A DNA stretch of 15,344 nt from Nitrospira sp. (GTDB lineage: Bacteria > Nitrospirota > Nitrospiria > Nitrospirales > Nitrospiraceae): positions 1-15,344 of the forward strand of contig VGXD01000015.1 of the NCBI GenBank assembly GCA_016873525.1, given 5' to 3'. A program made the translations under genes and the position numbers. How positions within the stretch are numbered: the stretch's first letter is position 1; each line of letters opens with the position of its first letter. Below are positions 12,906-15,344 of the stretch, in pieces. Below the pieces are notes generated by a model. It was not told the DNA's origin, did no database searches, and worked only from the letters and a program-made list of their open reading frames with translations.

Positions 12906-13627
12906 CATCCCCCCATCTCCCAGATCAGCACCTCCGCGCCGGAGGGGACATCCGCCGTCAAGCGGAGCGAGCCGGACATCGTCAAGCGCACCGCGTCGCC
13001 GGAGGCAAGGGAACCCGCGCCCTCCAGCACCGCAGAACCCTTCGCCACGTACAGGTGAAGCGACGTTGCATCCGGCAGGGAGACGGTCTCGCCGGATTTC
13101 AACCGCCCGCCCCACAGGACCGCCCCGCGCTGGCGAATGGAGATGGCCGCATGGTGCCCACGGCCTGATGCAATCGGCACGAGCCCGCCTTTCTCTAGCT
13201 GGCCGTTGATATCAAGCTGCTCGTAGTCTGGATTGATCCGTTCGGTGTCCGGTTGGACCCACATTTGAATGAGGCGCAGATCCCTGTCGTTCCTGGGGTT
13301 CATCTCGGAGTGCCAGATGCCGGTGCCCGCGCTCATGCGTTGAGCCAAGCCCGGGTAGATGATCCCTCGGTTGCCCTCGGAGTCCTTGTGTTCGACCTCC
13401 CCCTCAAGCACCCAGGTGACGATCTCCATATCCTGATGCGGATGAGTGCGGAAGCCTGTGCCGGCTCTGATGACATCATCGTTGCTGACCAGCAGCAGCC
13501 CATGGTGGGTGTTCGCCGGGTCATAATGGCCGCCGAAGCTGAAACTGTGACGGGAGTCCAGCCAGTCGATCTTCGTATGAAACCGCTCCCCGCTTCGTCG
13601 GACGTCGATGATCGGTGCGCGCGTCAT
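12905..13627 (-). CDS. Pirin family protein (bicupin, quercetinase-like)
   Basis: Pirin-type double cupin of 240 residues. The metal site is intact: HPHQDMEI gives His62 and His64, and GIWHSEMN gives His106 and Glu108, the same HxH...HxE arrangement as in E. coli YhhW, which has quercetin 2,3-dioxygenase activity. TWVLEGEVEHKDSEGN (71-86) is the pirin signature. The physiological substrate in this organism is unknown; a redox-responsive or electrophile-related role would suit the neighbouring quinone reductase and VOC genes, but that is inference. ATG 13627 is preferred over a GTG/ATG-type extension to 13660 because MTRAPIIDVRRSGERF is the usual family start and GGGGG lies seven to eight bases upstream. 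It has its own terminator, which separates it from VOC2. Confidence 0.93.
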   Translation of the reverse strand: MTRAPIIDVRRSGERFHTKIDWLDSRHSFSFGGHYDPANTHHGLLLVSNDDVIRAGTGFRTHPHQDMEIVTWVLEGEVEHKDSEGNRGIIYPGLAQRMSAGTGIWHSEMNPRNDRDLRLIQMWVQPDTERINPDYEQLDINGQLEKGGLVPIASGRGHHAAISIRQRGAVLWGGRLKSGETVSLPDATSLHLYVAKGSAVLEGAGSLASGDAVRLTMSGSLRLTADVPSGAEVLIWEMGG

Positions 13628-13704
13628 AATAAGGCCCCCTTCCCAACCAAACCGTCGCACGAACCCACAACGTTCTGCAATGTTTCAGCAGTCTATCGAT
13701 CTTT

Positions 13705-13732
13705 ATGGTAGTTCTCATGAGGATAATGTCAA
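13705..13732 (-). promoter_or_regulatory. Promoter candidate for pirin with palindrome in spacer
   Basis: Minus strand TTGACA (13727-13732), 16-base spacer, TACCAT (13705-13710, four of six). The spacer contains the perfect palindrome CTCATGAG (13714-13721), a position where a repressor or MerR-like activator could act. Leader length would be about 70 bases. Confidence 0.45.
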
Positions 13733-13840
13733 GGGATGTTCCTTCCGATATCGTTTGAACCGACCCGAAGAGGCCAAACCTCCAGTGAAGTCGGCCTGTC
13801 GCAAAATCATTACTTTCTAGCCCGTCCGCCCCCTCTGCGC

Positions 13841-13846
13841 TACAAT
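13841..13846 (+). promoter_or_regulatory. -10 element that would give a leaderless transcript
   Basis: TACAAT matches five of six consensus positions and ends eight bases before ATG 13855. Transcription from it would begin at or next to the start codon. No ribosome binding site precedes the ATG and no good -35 is seen, so this is tentative. Confidence 0.3.
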
Positions 13847-13854
13847 CACTTGGC

Positions 13855-14724
13855 ATGAAACACCGGATCAAAAACGCCGACGACATCGCCTGGCTTCTGG
13901 ACCACACGCAGGCCTTCCAGGGCGGCCAGGTAGCCGACGTACACATCCACAAGCGGCGGCTCCTGGATGAAACCACGGGCCGCGAGTTCACGGCCGGGAC
14001 CACCATCACCGTTGTCATCCACTACGAAGCGGCGCCCCGTGGGATCGAAGAGCCCTATGCCGTGACCCGCGTGGCCAGGCTCCTCATGATCGGGGCAACC
14101 GACTTTTCTATTTTCGAGCAGGAGGGGACGGATTTCTCGAAGATCGGTATCGTCCAGGCGGAAGCTTCCGGTGGGCGGCTGCGGTTCTGGTTCGACCCCC
14201 ATGGCGAACTCTACGTGATCTGCGATGAGGCCGAGATCGAAGAGGTGTCCGCGCCGGGATCGGCCAAGCCGATGCGGTCCGGCATGACCGAATGGACCTT
14301 CCAGGCCAAGACCGGCCCGTTGCCGTCAACCGCCTGGTTTCTGGAGCATCTGGATCGAGCGGGGCTGCCCTGCGCCTGGCGGACGGTCAAACGCAGCGCC
14401 GCCTCTCACCCGGCGCTGCGGTGGGAAGGCTACCTGGTGCCGGCCTCCGACCACGGCCTCCCGCAAAAGGGTCACGTCAAGCCCAAGAGCGGCATCCACC
14501 TCCAGGCCTTCGGCCCGTTGGACGGCTGCGACTTCATCCTCACCCTCCGTGCCGCCCCGCATGAGAACGGCACAGGCCGGCTCCTCATCACCCTCGCCGA
14601 CCTCATCGCCCGCAGCTTCGCCGGCACCTGTCTGGCCGGCAACCAGATCATGGAAGGGGACGAGTGGCTCGGCGAGCCCAGCATCGGGACCACCGGCCGC
14701 ACGGGCCAGTCCGAACACGGCTAA
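13855..14724 (+). CDS. Hypothetical protein, 289 residues, family not recognised
   Basis: I do not recognise this protein. It is soluble, with no signal peptide or membrane segment. The first 135 or so residues look beta-rich (alternating short strands such as TTITVVIHYEA, GRLRFWFDPHGELYVICDEAEIEEV), followed by a linker rich in Ser, Pro and Met and a second part from about 140 to 275 (LPSTAWFLEHLDRAGLPCAW to LIARSFAGTCLAGNQIMEGDEWLG). No catalytic signature stands out. Codon use and GC match the housekeeping neighbours, so it is probably native and real. It lies divergent from pirin and convergent with the methyltransferase gene and is likely monocistronic. The start lacks a Shine-Dalgarno sequence. 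Confidence 0.75.
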   Translation: MKHRIKNADDIAWLLDHTQAFQGGQVADVHIHKRRLLDETTGREFTAGTTITVVIHYEAAPRGIEEPYAVTRVARLLMIGATDFSIFEQEGTDFSKIGIVQAEASGGRLRFWFDPHGELYVICDEAEIEEVSAPGSAKPMRSGMTEWTFQAKTGPLPSTAWFLEHLDRAGLPCAWRTVKRSAASHPALRWEGYLVPASDHGLPQKGHVKPKSGIHLQAFGPLDGCDFILTLRAAPHENGTGRLLITLADLIARSFAGTCLAGNQIMEGDEWLGEPSIGTTGRTGQSEHG

Positions 14725-14769
14725 CCGTTTCGCGTGGGAAAACGAGGGGAGTCGGGTTGCGGGAGTCTT

Positions 14770-15344
14770 CTAATGCGAGGAGGACGTGGCGCCGTTCTTC
14801 TTGTTCACGCACTCGACGAGGTGCCAGAACCGCAAAGGATTGACCTTTTCCTTCCGGGCCACCAGCAGCGACGTTCCTTCCAACACGGTGCTCAACGAGA
14901 GGTCGGTCCGAAAGCCGATGTGTTTGCAGAGCGGGGAGATCACCTTCTCGACTGCGGCGATCAGTTTGTTCCCGTTGCTGAAGTGGTTGAGCATGATAAT
15001 CCGCCCCCCGGGCCGGCAGACGCGAATCATCTCGGTCACCACCTTGCGGTAATCCGGGACCGCCGTCACCACGTAGGCCGCCATGACCGTGTCGAAGCTG
15101 TCGTCGGCAAACTCCATCTGCCCGGCATCCATGCGCGACAGTTCGACATGGTCGAGCCCGTGGGCCCGCACCCGTTCATGGGCCTTCTCCAGCATCCCGG
15201 ACGAGAGGTCGATGCCGACCACCTTGCAGTGACGGGGATAGAGCGGCAGCGCCAGGCCGGTGCCGACCCCGACTTCCAAAATTCGCTCGTTGCGCCGGAC
15301 GTCGAGGCGGCGGACCGCCGACTCGCGGGACTCGTGGAAAATCT
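14770..15344 (-). CDS. PmtA-like class I SAM methyltransferase (5' end cut by window)
   Basis: The open frame continues to the window edge, so the true start is outside; 190 residues are visible. The TTG at 15279 is inside conserved motif I and cannot be the start. Motif I ILEVGVGTGLALPLYP, motif II VVGIDLSSGMLEKA, DAGQMEFADDSFDTVMAAYV (motif around the adenine/catalytic face) and the post-motif PGGRIIMLNHFS agree closely with bacterial phosphatidylethanolamine N-methyltransferases of the Rhodobacter PmtA group, which make phosphatidylcholine precursors at the membrane surface. This assignment is by motif memory; ubiquinone/menaquinone methyltransferases are the main alternative. It ends 45 bases from the convergent hypothetical gene. 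Confidence 0.82.
   Translation of the reverse strand, partial: IFHESRESAVRRLDVRRNERILEVGVGTGLALPLYPRHCKVVGIDLSSGMLEKAHERVRAHGLDHVELSRMDAGQMEFADDSFDTVMAAYVVTAVPDYRKVVTEMIRVCRPGGRIIMLNHFSNGNKLIAAVEKVISPLCKHIGFRTDLSLSTVLEGTSLLVARKEKVNPLRFWHLVECVNKKNGATSSSH

Noticed and set aside
14725..14769. CGTTT/AAACG pair between the convergent genes as a terminator
   Set aside because: The stem is only five base pairs with a wide loop and there is no T tract.
15277..15279. TTG as start of the methyltransferase gene
   Set aside because: It lies inside motif I and the frame is open to the window end, so the gene is simply truncated by the window.

Overview
The window reads as chromosomal DNA of a GC-rich, Gram-negative-like bacterium. 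A Nitrospira-type member of the Nitrospirota is my best guess. It rests on the combination of an LL-diaminopimelate aminotransferase (dapL) route to lysine, a PmtA-like phospholipid methyltransferase, a folK-panC pair and generally GC-rich coding with strong AGGAG ribosome binding sites. This is inference, since no rRNA or other marker gene is present. I see no tRNA, rRNA, CRISPR array, transposase or integrase.

Layout. 1-2196 (+): the 3' part of a lytic transglycosylase, then a glycerate 2-kinase. 2251-3030 (-): a secreted protein of unknown family. 3187-5072 (+): rmuC and a MazG/PRA-PH-like nucleotide pyrophosphohydrolase behind a good promoter. 5079-6550 (-): folK-panC, overlapping TGATG. 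6561-7611: an AT-rich accessory patch with an inverted repeat in front of folK, a small protein with a HEPN-type RNDIVH motif behind its own promoter, a decayed PIN-domain toxin start, and a 71-nt palindromic element. 7612-8787 (-): dapL. 8817-8914: an imperfect 36-bp inverted repeat made of AAGTC units. 8960-10147 (-): a lower-GC Fic protein with a built-in inhibitory helix. 10290-12843 (-): an apparent four-gene operon transcribed VOC2, VOC1, quinone oxidoreductase, class I glutamine amidotransferase. 12881-13627 (-): a pirin gene with its own terminator and a promoter candidate. 13855-14724 (+): a protein of unknown family, possibly leaderless. 14770-15344 (-): the C-terminal part of a PmtA-like SAM methyltransferase.

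How the genes fit together. Most of the window is housekeeping metabolism: cell-wall turnover, glycerate salvage, folate and pantothenate synthesis, lysine/peptidoglycan precursor, membrane lipid. A second theme is chemical and nucleotide protection: RmuC plus a nucleotide pyrophosphohydrolase, a quinone-reductase/VOC operon, and pirin. The part that looks least like ordinary chromosome is the pair of AT-rich insertions on either side of dapL. They carry HEPN-like, PIN (remnant) and Fic domains, all typical of toxin or defence genes. No complete, named defence system is visible; the evidence supports a small turnover site for toxin-like genes, not a proven new system.
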